NCBI GenBank assembly: GCA_947034895.1
Contig: OX344764.1
Location: 71,281,348-71,345,347, forward strand
Direction: 5' to 3'
Length of the DNA: 64,000 nucleotides
From: Rhytidiadelphus loreus
Lineage: Eukaryota > Streptophyta > Bryopsida > Hypnales > Hylocomiaceae
The notes below the pieces were generated by a model. The model saw only the letters and a program-made list of their open reading frames with translations, ran no database searches and was not told the origin of the DNA. Position numbers and translations under genes: made by a program. This document shows, in pieces, positions 36,200-47,324 of the stretch (positions are counted from its first letter, which is position 1; every line of letters begins with the position of its first letter).

Positions 36200-37896
36200 A
36201 TGTACATGGTCTTGTATATCAACATGGTTGGGTATCTACCTCAAGCGGGTATGAATCGAGGGAGAACCGAGCGAGTACCATTGTCAGCTGGGCGGATATC
36301 AGCGGGTATCAAAGTCAGGCGTGGCGCGTCGGGCAGTGTCGGACGTCGAAGGCGATAGGGTTTGGCGCGTTGTCTTCCGGCGTTTGTCTGCGTTTGTTCT
36401 GCTTTTTTTTTTACGCTCCTTCCTGCTGCTTTCTTTTGCTACGCTCCGTCTTGTTGTTTTGGTGCTCCGTCTTCTTGGACTTCGAGGAGCTCAGTACAGC
36501 TTGGAAAACTCAACGCAACTTGGAAGACTCAACGCAGCTTGGAAGCAGATTTCTGAGGTATAGTCTTTCTTGCGTTTGCTTTGCGTGGAATTTTTTGGGG
36601 AGTTTATGTTTTTGCAGGGAAGTGGGGAGTGCATTTGTCCGCAGTTTTTTGGGAGTTCATTTTTCCGAAGCTTGGTGGTGAATGGTTGTTGTCAGGTGTT
36701 GGGTTCATCTTTCTGCAACTAGCGCGCCTGTCGGTGATAAGCCGGAGGAAGGTGAGGATTACTTCGGAGCTTCAAGCTGTGAATTTCAAGCAAGTTTGAT
36801 GCAGGCTGTGAATTTTTTTCCGTACAAGTAGGTTCAGAATAGGAACTGACTTGGGACAAAGTCCATCGGTGGTGGTGGCTTGGGTGTTTTGTCACGAATT
36901 TGTATCCATTGTCCCCGCAATGATTCACAAAGGCAAAACAAAGTTTTCCGTTTCCTCTGAAAGTCGAGATCTTGTGTATGGATCTGAGCACTCAATTTTA
37001 ATTTCGTTTTCCGTTCTGTGTAGTTGGGAGGTCTTCTAAGGAATTTAAGGACACTAAGGAGCTCAGCACACCAGCTCGGATAAGCTTGCCTCACCAGTTT
37101 CGACCAGCTTGGACCAACTAGGCACACCCTGGTTTGTGAGGTAGTTGCTAGAATACGAATTAGGGTTTAGGCATCCAAATTAGGGTTTAGAATTTACAGA
37201 AAGCGACCACATTAACGAACAGGGATCTGCAAATATATCCCCGATGTGACGATAAAACCCAACAACCAAACGCCTGCTGTAGTCACACGAGAGCAAATTG
37301 AGTCACAGATTAAGACAACAGGATAACAATACTAAGTAAATTATCCCCGACTCAAGGATAACTTACAAATCGATACCTGTTACACTCATTTCACAAATAA
37401 AACCATTATCCAAAAAGAGAATTTAAAACAGTAGAATAGAAAATACTCTAAAAATATAGGTACCAACACAAAGACTCTATCCTCGAATTGAGGATAGTAG
37501 AGAAGACACTTTGATATGAAACAATCATACATGAAGAGACATACAACATATACATAAGAAAAAACATGATTAAGTAAAACAAATTCAACATGAAAACTTC
37601 TAACAAAAACAGTAGGGTCAAACCTGAATACTAAGACGAATCCAATAAATCCCCATAAGTCACGAATCAATGACCTCAAAAATCACACAAAACTAGAATG
37701 ATTGTATCCTTGAGTCAGTGATAATATAACTAATTAGCTATTAACAACAAAACTACAAATATAAGAATATCATTATCCTCGAGTCGGTGATAAACAAATT
37801 GACGAGGAGCAGGGAAACTACGGCGTTTACAACTAATTATCCTCGCATCGATGATAGTGTGTGAAAGAGACTGATCGAAATGTAGTCTGGTTGTAG
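36200..37896 (+). promoter_or_regulatory. Probable promoter and 5' leader of gene A with palindrome cluster 2
   Basis: GC-rich sequence (36230-36560) with a telo-box-like TAGGGTTT at 36357 is followed by candidate leader donors (CTGAG then GTATAG near 36560; GTGAG then GTAGTT near 37141) and two TTAGGGTTTAG motifs near 37160-37190. Palindromes occur near 37236, 37341 (ATCCCCGACTCAAGGAT), 37480 (ATCCTCGAATTGAGGAT), 37705, 37772 (ATCCTCGAGTCGGTGAT) and 37835. The region ends at an acceptor (GGTTGTAG) directly before the gene A coding exon. Open frames at 36121-36800 look like chance. Confidence 0.5.
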
Positions 37897-39337
37897 GTAC
37901 CTGACAATGGAACTAATAGACGGGTATGACTACTCGGCGAGTGGCCACCATCTAGTTCCTTTTCAGAATCCAGTCAAGGACGAACCCTTTATTGCCGAGA
38001 TGGAGGACACATATGGCACACTCTGGGAATTCAAAGAGTACATCTCAATGTGGTCATTCGGAGTCAATCGATTTAAGAACTACGTGTTCCTACGATACCG
38101 TGTCTGGGGGACAACTACCTACATGCCCTTGAACATCAAAGACAAGGTCACTTTAATTGAGGAGCACAATCAAGACTACGTTGTCCTCGTGCTCCGTGAA
38201 TGCGACAAAAAAGGGAATCCTGGAGATCATTCCCATTCCATAGTAATCGACGTAAATTCCAACCATGCAAAGTTTGATCTCAATAACCTCATGGGATTCC
38301 TTAAGGGATCACAAATGGAGTCCCTAAATGACCAGTTTGTGAAATTAGGGTACGTTCCATGGCTAAACACCACGGCGAAGTCAATTGCCACGAGACTGCG
38401 CATTATCTTTCAGACGCTAGACCGCTATGCACTTGAACATGTCGAGGCGGAACCGGAAATAGGTCGCGTCGCTGCTCAAGGACGACGGAAGGAGGCCGTG
38501 TCGCAATCAACACCAACATCTGTCAGAGGGGCGTCGGAAGGGAGAGTTGTAAGGCCGGGACAAACTAGATCTGAGCCTCAAAAACGAGACTTAGGACCCT
38601 CTAAGGAAGCAGGTCCTTCCAAGAAAAGGAAGAAAAGTCTTCTGGATGGTCCTGTAGGTGCAGGTAGTTCGGGATCAACATTGACGACAATGTCGGCTGG
38701 TCCAACAACTTTGTCAGCTCCAGTGCTTGACCATGAGAAGTTTGCAAAGATTCAGAAGAACTTCTGGGCAGAGCACAAGAACTGCTTCTTTTTCGATGAT
38801 CAATCCTTGCAGGTTGACATCGATCAATGCATATTGGCTCTTCTCCAATATGTCATTCAGACCCTACAACGGGACATTGTCGATGCCAACAAGAAAGAAC
38901 TCATTCAATACATTGACATTAAACAACGGCAAAAGCTGTGCCTCACCCCAGTTGACAGCAAAAATAGATTACTAAAAAAAAAGCCTAAAAAGTGGGATGA
39001 TATAAAGGATGGTCGATTCATGATTATCAACGGCCAGCACAGCATAACAACTTTCCAAGAGCTCTAGGAAGGAAGATGTGGAGAGGCCAGGAAGGTAGAA
39101 CTTCAGAGATGGGATGCTTACATTGTGTGGACGCTTGATCCCGCTAAACTTCGAAGTTCTACGATATCACTAACCATTTGGACCACGCCCAACCAACATG
39201 GGGAAACCAAATGATCAGTTGCAGGCAGATATGGATGGCCTACAAGCGGCCAACAGACACCCGCAGCGAAGCTCAGACACGGAGAAATGAAGCCGTGTTC
39301 CACCTCAGCAATTTCAAGGTGCATCTCGCAAGGCCAT

Positions 39338-39548
39338 ATTATCACCGACTTGGTGATAACAAGTACCGTCATTTCGAATGAACAATCGATTAATGAATTT
39401 CATTGAACACTCAACTTTAATAGAATACAATTTGGCAAGTGAAAAAAAGATAAATCCAAATAGCGGTTGTTAAAGTTTGAATTCCATATTGCAAGTGCTA
39501 ATGTACTGATTTCAATTTGTTGGACCTCATCCTCGAGTCGAGGATAAC
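39338..39548. repeat. Palindrome pair in gene A intron 1
   Basis: Intron 39319-39609 holds ATTATCACCGACTTGGTGAT at 39338-39360, 19 bp from the donor, and ATCCTCGAGTCGAGGAT (perfect) near 39529-39545, about 60 bp from the acceptor. Nothing else in the intron is notable. Confidence 0.8.
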
Positions 39549-40957
39549 CCGTACTGGACATTCAATATGATATGATCATTCTAACATTCTCTACTACCGT
39601 ATCTCGCAGAGTTTTACTGACGCGGTAATCGAGAGGTTCCAGAATATTAATCTCGAGAGGGATGGAGCCTTAATAAATGGAACCGCGAATCTGAAACTTG
39701 AAATCTAGATCATTACGTTGCTGAACGATCTTTGGGCGATGTGGGAGACTTTTCTCAAGAAGCACTCCGAGGGCGAGTTGATTGATCCATTCTACCTAAC
39801 AATGCACAAGGACGTGAAGGGATTCAAGCTGAAGAATCACTCTCTGAAAAGAGAGTTCTTCAAACATTTTGGGCACTTCACTAACAAGGACTATGGAGTC
39901 AATGCACAACACCTGATCGGTCAAACCCCTGGGCGGAAGGCTTTGTACCCGAAAGTTTCCGTCGGGGTTTCCAAATTTATTATTCCTGACAATATGACGC
40001 ACAAAGACTGGGTGGATAGGAGGAAGCACAAAAAAATTGTGCTTCAGGACTTGATGGCAATCAAGCCCGCCTTAAAAAAATTTGATAGTGTCGGTGATGT
40101 TGTCCATGAGACGTGGCACTCCTGGAAGGCAAGGCACAGGTTCACTTCAGCCTCGTGGGATTTTCTACCCACGCACCCAAAAGCAGAGTACTTCAAATGG
40201 CGTTTGCGCAATGATGCGTGGCTGAAGCGGGCGAAGGGTCTCGAGAAGCAGTTCCCCGAGATCTATCACATGTTCGTGCGGTTCATGAAGCTCAAGTACC
40301 AACTTCCTGAACCTGCAGGAGGTGTGAAGATCAGGGGGATAGATTACAATGCAAAGGCGTTGTTGACGAGCTCCAGTTACCAATACCGCCCCCTGGAGGT
40401 CAACCTGGCTGTCATGGATATGAGAGAAATCCCTATCCACAAAGAGGGAGGCAACCCCATGGAGCCCTTCCTCCACTTCCTGAAGAAGAAATTCGAGCCA
40501 GAAATGAAAATGCCAAACGTGTGGCTATTCATTCTGAAGCGAAGAGACGACATCAAGACTGCAACAATGTTTGCAGGTTTGCACCTCAATGAGTATGAGA
40601 GTGCGATGTCGAAGTACGTACTGAGTAGAGCAGAGCTGTTAGACAACATTTCAACTCGCGCGACAGCTCCAGACGTGCCACTGCTATTCCTTTTCAAAAA
40701 AGGAAATAAATTCGCAGAGGCGGCTCGTACCTTGTTCAAAATGAGGTACATGACGTCCGACCACAATGTGTACTACTACGAATTCGGTAGGAACACGGAG
40801 GACAAGTGGAGATTCGAGGCCTCCGAACTCCGAATGGAGTTCTACCTCGAGATTTTGCACCTATTTGCGCAGCCCAAGGAAAACGTTTTGGGCATCTACA
40901 CAGGAGCCAAGTTTATGCTGGCCGCCAAGGTATAAGACATTGCCACATAGGCTTCTG

Positions 40958-41073
40958 TTATCACCGTGTCGGGGATAAGCCTCCTAGAATTTTTCATTTG
41001 AATGTCATTACTACTTGTTTTCTCACCTATCTCGTGTGGATCACAGACTAGACTTGTCCTCGAATCGAGGATA
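40958..41073. repeat. Palindrome pair in gene A intron 2
   Basis: Intron 40930-41126 holds TTATCACCGTGTCGGGGATA at 40958-40979, 28 bp from the donor, and TCCTCGAATCGAGGA at about 41057-41071, about 53 bp from the acceptor. A weaker coding copy (ATCCTCAACTTGGTGAT) is at 42345-42361 in exon 3. Confidence 0.8.
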
Positions 41074-42632
41074 CCCATTGTTCTATTTGTTAAACAAAAG
41101 TTGATGTCCTATCCTCTGTGTGGCAGATGTTTGGAGCGTTCTTCTACGGATTTGTAGATAAGGAGGACGTTAAGACCTACCTCAGCGTCTCATACTTGGC
41201 AAATAAGATGGACAAAAATGATTTCATGATGTCCAATTCACCTTATTCGATGCTTTATGAGAAGCCACTTACTCGTGAACCTGTCGCGGATGACTCGAGC
41301 CCCCCCGCATCACCACCGATGACTCTAGTGTCTCCAACGGTTCATAGTGACAGAGAGACTGATGGACCGCAACCCAGATCTGACCCTGTCGTCGAGGGTA
41401 TCGACGAGTATGGAACGAACACGTTCCAGATTTTCACGTGGATGGCCTCTCTTGGAGTCATACCCTTTCAAAGAGCCGATCATGCGGTTGAGGAAACAAC
41501 GACGGAGCCAGCTGCCCCTTCAAGGTCCACTGGGGGTGCAAGGACCAATAGACTTGTAGATACCTCAGCGCCTGTGAGTTCCTCTGTTCATGTAGGGTCC
41601 GATGTACCTACTGCACTAGTCAATGAGTTTCCGGTTGATGAGGGTATGGAGACGGACTCTGAGTTCGATCGGCAGCGTGCAGCAAGCGGAGGAGGGGGGC
41701 AAAGGGAATCTCAAGGGCAGGAGGATTCCGACGCTCTCGGCGACGAACCCCTCATTACACAGGAGGGCAATGAGGAAAAAATGCGTGAGATCATTGACCT
41801 GGGTGATGACGATGACGAATTAGATCACCCTCGAGAGTCTGACGAGGACAAGGAAGATCTAGACGGCCCTCCTAAGGTGAAGGAAGTAAAGCCTTTCGTT
41901 TTACCGTCTGGATCCGTTGTGAAGGTGGAGAAGGACTTCTGGAAAAATGAAGAGGAAAGGAGGAAGAGGAGGATCGATCGTTTCAAGCAAAGAGAGGCCG
42001 AGAAATTGGAAAAGGAGGCGAAGGACAAAGCATTGGCTGAAGCAAATGCAAAGATTGTTCAGATGCAATTGGATTCAAGGAGGGAGATGGAGAATATCGC
42101 TTTTCAACTTGCAGAGCTGAAAAAAATGATAAGTTCACAAGGGAATCAAGTAGTGCCAGATTCCTCTGCTGCATCTCAGGCGCCACCGCCACCACTTCTT
42201 CCTTCCTCATTCACTGCTCCATTAGGGCATGATGAAGTTATCTAGTCAACCCCGGCATCTCAAATGCCAAACGTGTCCTCCCAAGACCACAGCAAGGTCG
42301 AGGCCCTCCCCCAACTCCACAACGTCGCTAAGACTCCAGCAGAGTATCCTCAACTTGGTGATACTGCCCAAGCGCTACCTAGGACATCGACCGGCAAGGT
42401 TTTACAGCTCCCCTGTCAAGTATCGGAGCAGGTTATTCCGGAGATCCAACCGCCTTCTGATTTGGACGATGAGGAGAAAGTGGACTACGGAGAAGACGAA
42501 AAGGATCCAGACGGTAATGTCCCAATGGAACTCGGGGGTGACTCCTTGGAGGTCCCCGTCAAAGGGAGGACTGATTATCGACCGACCGATACTACACAGG
42601 TACAGACCTCTGATCCTTATGGATTCGATTAA

Positions 42633-43055
42633 TTGACGGAATTCTTCTGGTCGAGTGTGTTCGTAGTTTCCCAAACTTAATTGTACTCCTGCTTCGTGAC
42701 AGGAATGCGAGCCCCGTCCTTGATTACCTGGCGCAGACGGTACTGACGGAGATTCCGTCTGTACAATAGTGTAGTATAGTGGTGACTTTGCATTTTTGGC
42801 GGCTTAATAGAAAGATGAGTTTTCGACATGTATTATTTAATCTATGTAAATAAAATACACGCGTTTATTCATATAAGGTGCAAGTCCATCTAATTGTATC
42901 CCACTGTCCATGTTTTTTTGGCTCAGCTACAAAAACATAAAAGCGTACACCGTCCACTACAAATGAAAGCACTTCCTATCAAGAGCCCCCGGTCGATTAG
43001 TGGAATTAAATGCATCTCTCAGCTTTCTGGCCCTACAAGTTCTGCATTTAACCAG
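42633..43055 (+). other. Gene A 3' flank or gene A-B intron
   Basis: No coding frame. AATAAAATA near 42849 could serve as a poly-A signal. If the LTR insertion is removed, this stretch runs straight into the acceptor of gene B at 47324, so it may equally be an intron of a joined A-B gene. Confidence 0.45.
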
Positions 43056-43394
43056 GTACCTGTGGGCGCTTAATTACCCACCCTTGGTAATTAATCGGAC
43101 ACAACCAGGTTCTAGGAGTTAACTAAATTCTAACCTAACGGGTGACTAAGCGTAGGTCCATTGTGCCTTTCAAGCAATGGATCTTCTTTACTAAGTTCCT
43201 AGTTTCCGCAGGTGACAATGGAGTTGCCCCCAATTGGCGAGGGAATAGTTCGGGCTAACCGTCCCCTAACGGCAACCTATGTGAACTACTACCGAATCTA
43301 TCCTAATCTATGGGAATCTGAGGCTAATTGACCTTTCCTAAGGCTGAGGAGGGATTACCTAAGTCCCTTCCATGGTTTCCTAAGTTGATTGGGT

Positions 43395-43965
43395 TTGTTT
43401 TCTAATCTAAGATATCTTTTTCCCTAATTTAATTTATCTTTTTTCCTAATTTAATTTATCCTCTTTCTTAATTTAGTTTTCTAATCTAATTTATCTTTTA
43501 TCTAATTTATCCCCTAATTTAATTTATCCTTTTCCCTAATTTAATTTATCTTTTTTCCTAATTTAATTTATCTTTTTTCCTAATTTAATTTATTTATCTT
43601 TGTCCCTAATTAAATTTATCTTTTTTCCTAATTTATCTTCTAATTTAATTTATCTTTTTTCCTAATTTATCTTCTTTCCTAATTTATCTTCTAATTTAAT
43701 TTATCTTCTTTCCTAATTTATCTTCTAATTTAATTTATCTTTTTTCCTAATTTACCTTCTAATTTAATTTATCTTCTAATTTAATTTATCTTTTTTTTTT
43801 TCTAATTTATCTTCTAATTTAATTTATCCTTTCTCCAATTTATCTCCTAATTTAATTTATCTTCTAATCTAATTTACCTTTTCTCTAAATTTTTCTCCTA
43901 ATTTAATTTATCGTCTAATCTAATTTATCTTCTAATCTAATTTATCTTTTCTCTAAATTTTGTAT
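43395..43965. repeat. Pyrimidine-rich degenerate tandem repeat in the LTR element
   Basis: About 25 to 30 irregular copies of CTAATTTAATTTATCTT with variable T and C runs. Low complexity, noncoding. Confidence 0.8.
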
Positions 43966-44934
43966 TACCTAAGGCAATGTCCGATTTGCTAATTTAACCC
44001 TAACTCCTGATTGGATTATTTTGTCTTGATCTAATGTTCACTTCTTGGTTGAGTTCTAATCTTCACGGTTACTAATTCCTAGTCCTATCCTACCTTCGTC
44101 TAATTTTGGTTGCTCTTATGGTCAACTTCTATGTATGAGATGGGTTTGGATACTTCTAGTCCTATCGATAGCTTCTATGTCTAAACTTAAGCCCCCCCCC
44201 TAATTCCTATTTGCTAATCAAAATTAATCACTACCTAACAGAGTTTAGCGCAAATTAGAAGGGAAAAAACACCGGGGATCAATTTACTGACTCACCTGAT
44301 CGTCGTTAGCATGCGCGGCATTTTCCTCCATACCTCCAGCCGCGTGCTCGTATTCCATAGTGGACACGTATTTTGAAGTGGTCAAATGCCTACGGCTTAG
44401 TTGTGGAAAATATTACACTCTAGTACCCTACGGCATTCTCTCCTCTCCCTATCTCCCCCTTGTCTTTTGCCTTGTTACTATTCCCACCAACCCTTTAATG
44501 GGGGTCTTACGCTATGACGCTAACTCCTTGCAAACTCAACCCCCCCTTTTACGTTGTCATCTTTGCGTCATTCTAATCTCCCTTCTAATGGCCGTGGAAA
44601 GCTTTGGGGATTCCCGTGCACTCTAATCGAAGTGACTATGGATCGTCTCTCTCCTTCTCACTCCTATTTCAACCTCTCTTCCTAATCTCCCACCATTCTT
44701 GTCTTGTCGTTTTGGTGGTGATGAGAGAGGAAGAGGTGCGTATTTTGCAGGTGTGGCCGTGGAGATGTCGCCTCTATTCCTTCCTTCCCCTTTTCCTCGT
44801 TGACCTTAAGGGCCTTAGCTTCCTCCTAAGTCTCTCCTAATCCCAACTTTTAGTCATTTCCTCCCCCCCTAATTACGGTTATGGGCTGGGTTTTGTTTTG
44901 GGCTTCCCCAAGCCCTGGACTCCCTGGACCCCCC

Positions 44935-45135
44935 CCCTCTCCGACAGCGACCTCCCCAGCCTGCAGCGACCCTCCAATCCCGACGCCCCCAATCCCAACG
45001 AACCCCAGTCCCAACGCCCCCCCCAGTCCCGACGCCCCAGTACCCGGTGAACCTAGTACCCGGCGAACCCCAGTCCCGACGACCCCAGTACCGACGAACC
45101 CTAGTACCGACACCCCAGTACCCGACGACCCTGGC
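44935..45135. repeat. Minisatellite CCCAGTACCCGGCGAA-type in the LTR element
   Basis: Twelve or so imperfect copies of a 12-15-bp CCCAGTCCCGACG/CCTAGTACCCGGCGAA unit, then TTGGTGTTTGAGGGTGTTGG-type repeats to about 45235. The proline-rich and glycine-rich open frames here are by-products of the repeat. Confidence 0.75.
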
Positions 45136-47324
45136 TGGTTGGTGTTTGAGGGTGTTGGCTGGTGTTAAGGGGGCTGGTTGGTGTTAAGGCTAGACTGGCT
45201 AGTGTTTAAGGGTAGGCTGGCTGGTGTTTTAAGGGCTGGCTGGCTTTGTTTCTTGGGGGTGGTCTCCCCTAGGACTAGATTTTCTTTCCTAAAAAGGAAC
45301 GGGGTTTTTGTTGTCAAAGCAAAAGGGAAAAACCTTTCTACCTCTAACTGGGCCCGGGGGCCTGTCAACCACTAAAAAAAAGGAAAATAAACACACTTGT
45401 CTTGGGAGCTAAACTTTGGGCTTTCCCAAGAAGGTCTTGAGAACTAAACTTTGGAACTAAAATACGTAGGAGTTCAAAGCTTCGTCGTAAGGTTGGTTTT
45501 GACACCAACTCCAAGACTTGCAATGTCCCTAAGTTCAAAGCTCCGCCGTCTGGGCCTATTTTGACATACACTCTAAGACTGAGGTAAGTTGTAAGTTCAA
45601 AGCTTCGCCGCCTCACGGGCGGTGAGGTCCACACACAAACAACACGGAAGGGGTGACTATGGTTAGGGTGTACACACGAGGCAACCGTACCCACAAAGTA
45701 AGCATAAACCAGGCAATACTTTACACACTAAAGGCCCCCCAAAGCGGCATCGCCAAGGTACGGTGGGGGGTAACTTTAGGATTAGTACAAGATGCACAAA
45801 AAGCAAATGAAACCCTCTTGACTCGCAATAAGTACAAGGTAAGATGGAAAGACCTCAAAGGACCTTCAAAGAGCTTGAAACAGAACAACAAGGGGAGCCA
45901 AAAGTGCTCCGAAAACACCGTAGAGGTTTCTTGGCTTGAAACGCCAAAAATTCCAAGATCCCTTGGACCCACGGACCCAAAACAAGTATTGGGGGTGTTT
46001 TGGGAGAGAGAAGGGCCCCCTTTTATAGGTTTCCAAGGGCCCACTCCCCCCCTCGACGAGTAACCTCATCCATCCGGATTTTCATCCAAGTTTGAGATTT
46101 TCACCTAATTTTGGGTTTTACGCTGGTCCTAACCTCTAACTTTTGGAGTTTAGCTCGGAATTGCAAATGGATTGCGCCAATGGCTTCAGAATGCCATTTT
46201 TAGCCTAAGGGATCCCCTACCCCCTATTTCTATCACAAAAAACCCATCGGAAACTAGTGCCAACTGGAGCCAATTAAAAGGGTAAAAACCTAACTTTTGG
46301 GGTTTACCTCTTTTGGCTTGGGTAACTAGCTAGGGTTGTTGGGGAGGCTCTAGGGAGTAAGAAAAGGCTCCTTGATGTCTTTGTTCCGACTTCGTACGCT
46401 CCCGGGACGCCGGTCAACCCTGCAAAGATCTTGCCGTAATTATTAATTGGGGGGATGTTGTCAGTTTCGGCTGCTTCCCGCTATTGGAACACCATGAAAT
46501 TTGTCGGGGCACGTTATTAACATAAAAGATGCTAGTCTAATTTTTAGTGAGATTTTACCGCGGCCTGGGTATTTTTCATGAATTTCCCAACGTGGCCTTT
46601 GGCGGTTGACTGCTCGGAAAAAGATCCTTTGGAGATCAGAAAAAACCGAGACTTTTTGGGGAACCTCTCATGGAGTCCCCCCAAGCCACGTGCCAAGTCT
46701 TAGGCTATTCTGGCACACAGTTGGTGGCGAGGTGAAAACTGACTTCGGTTGAATCACCGGCAGTCAGGGAATCTTTCACATGTGAGGGAATCTTGGCGAA
46801 TGGGTTTTGCCGTGGATGTCCCGACATGTTCCAGATCCGAGAACACTATCCGGCGGCTATGGATTCCTCCATGCGGCCTGTCTGGGACAAGTAACACCTG
46901 CAAGCTAACAATTTGGATTCCTAATGTTTCGTCAGTGGAATGGGGAAACTAGAACCTATCTTTGGAGATTTACGTGGGGACCCCCCTAACTCTCCTAAGA
47001 CTAATTTAGCCTATCATGGTCACATGCACTAGGTTTGGGCTATTTTGGGTAAGTTCCCAGTAGCCCTATTGTTTCCCACTAATTACGGGTTCTAACCTAT
47101 ATACAAGTGGGTTTTATGGGTAATCTATGGATAAAAGGCTATTTATGACCAAATGCTATATTGGTACGTAACATACCTATTTTGGTTCTACACTCTTTTT
47201 TGGGCTTTTTGTAGTACTTTATGCCTTAATTTGTAATAAACTAAAAAAAAGAAAACAATGAGTCCCAAGTGACGAATTTGGGGCTCACAGTACCTCCCAT
47301 TCTTCGTTGTTTTGTTTTGATCAG

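Larger units (their letters stand above)
37897..42632 (+). pseudogene. Gene A: ParB-like (INGQHS) protein with methyltransferase-like C-terminus, decayed
   Basis: Three exons: 37897-39318, 39610-40929 and 41127-42632, GT-AG borders, all joins phase 0 (ATG 37907). Exon 1 carries a Lys/Ser-rich linker, then FFFDDQSLQVDIDQCILALL and FMIINGQHSITTFQEL, resembling the GQHR/GxHR signature of ParB/DGQHR folds, then WDAYIVWTLDP and HLDHAQPTWGNQM. Exons 2 and 3 meet at ENVLGIYTGAKFMLAAK and MFGAFFYGFVDKEDVKTY. That junction follows the pattern of N4/N6 methyltransferase motif I plus the next strand, but without the DPFxGSG residues; no DPPY is found. The tail is acidic and coiled (EEERRKRRIDRFKQREAEKL). 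Lesions: TAG 39065, frameshift near 39150, TAG 39706, TAG 42243. Donor-like CAG then GTACAG at 42600 could join phase 0 to gene B. ParB-plus-methylase fusions are known in phages; calling this one is inference. Confidence 0.65.
43061..47289 (-). mobile_element. LTR-type insertion, 4.2 kb, GTACC duplication
   Basis: It begins TGTGGGCGCTTAATTACC and ends GGGGCTCACA (TG...CA ends), with GTACC on both sides (43056-43060, 47290-47294). A 5-bp duplication with TG...CA ends is typical of LTR integration. A TATA-like promoter reads leftwards near 46020 (inverse of CCTTTTATAGG), so the element points to minus. I see no gag/pol domain and no repeated end pair, so it is a very long solo LTR or a derivative without genes. 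Fragments of the same family occur at 9360, 21391, 24173, 27165 and 51545. Confidence 0.7.

Noticed and set aside
36121..36799. Overlapping open frames in all three plus frames
   Set aside because: GC-rich leader with T runs; no domain, more consistent with promoter/5' UTR of gene A.
40377..40766. 129-aa minus-strand frame
   Set aside because: Shadow of gene A exon 2 on the opposite strand.
44850..45168. Proline-rich and glycine-rich open frames on both strands
   Set aside because: Products of the GC-rich minisatellite in the LTR element.
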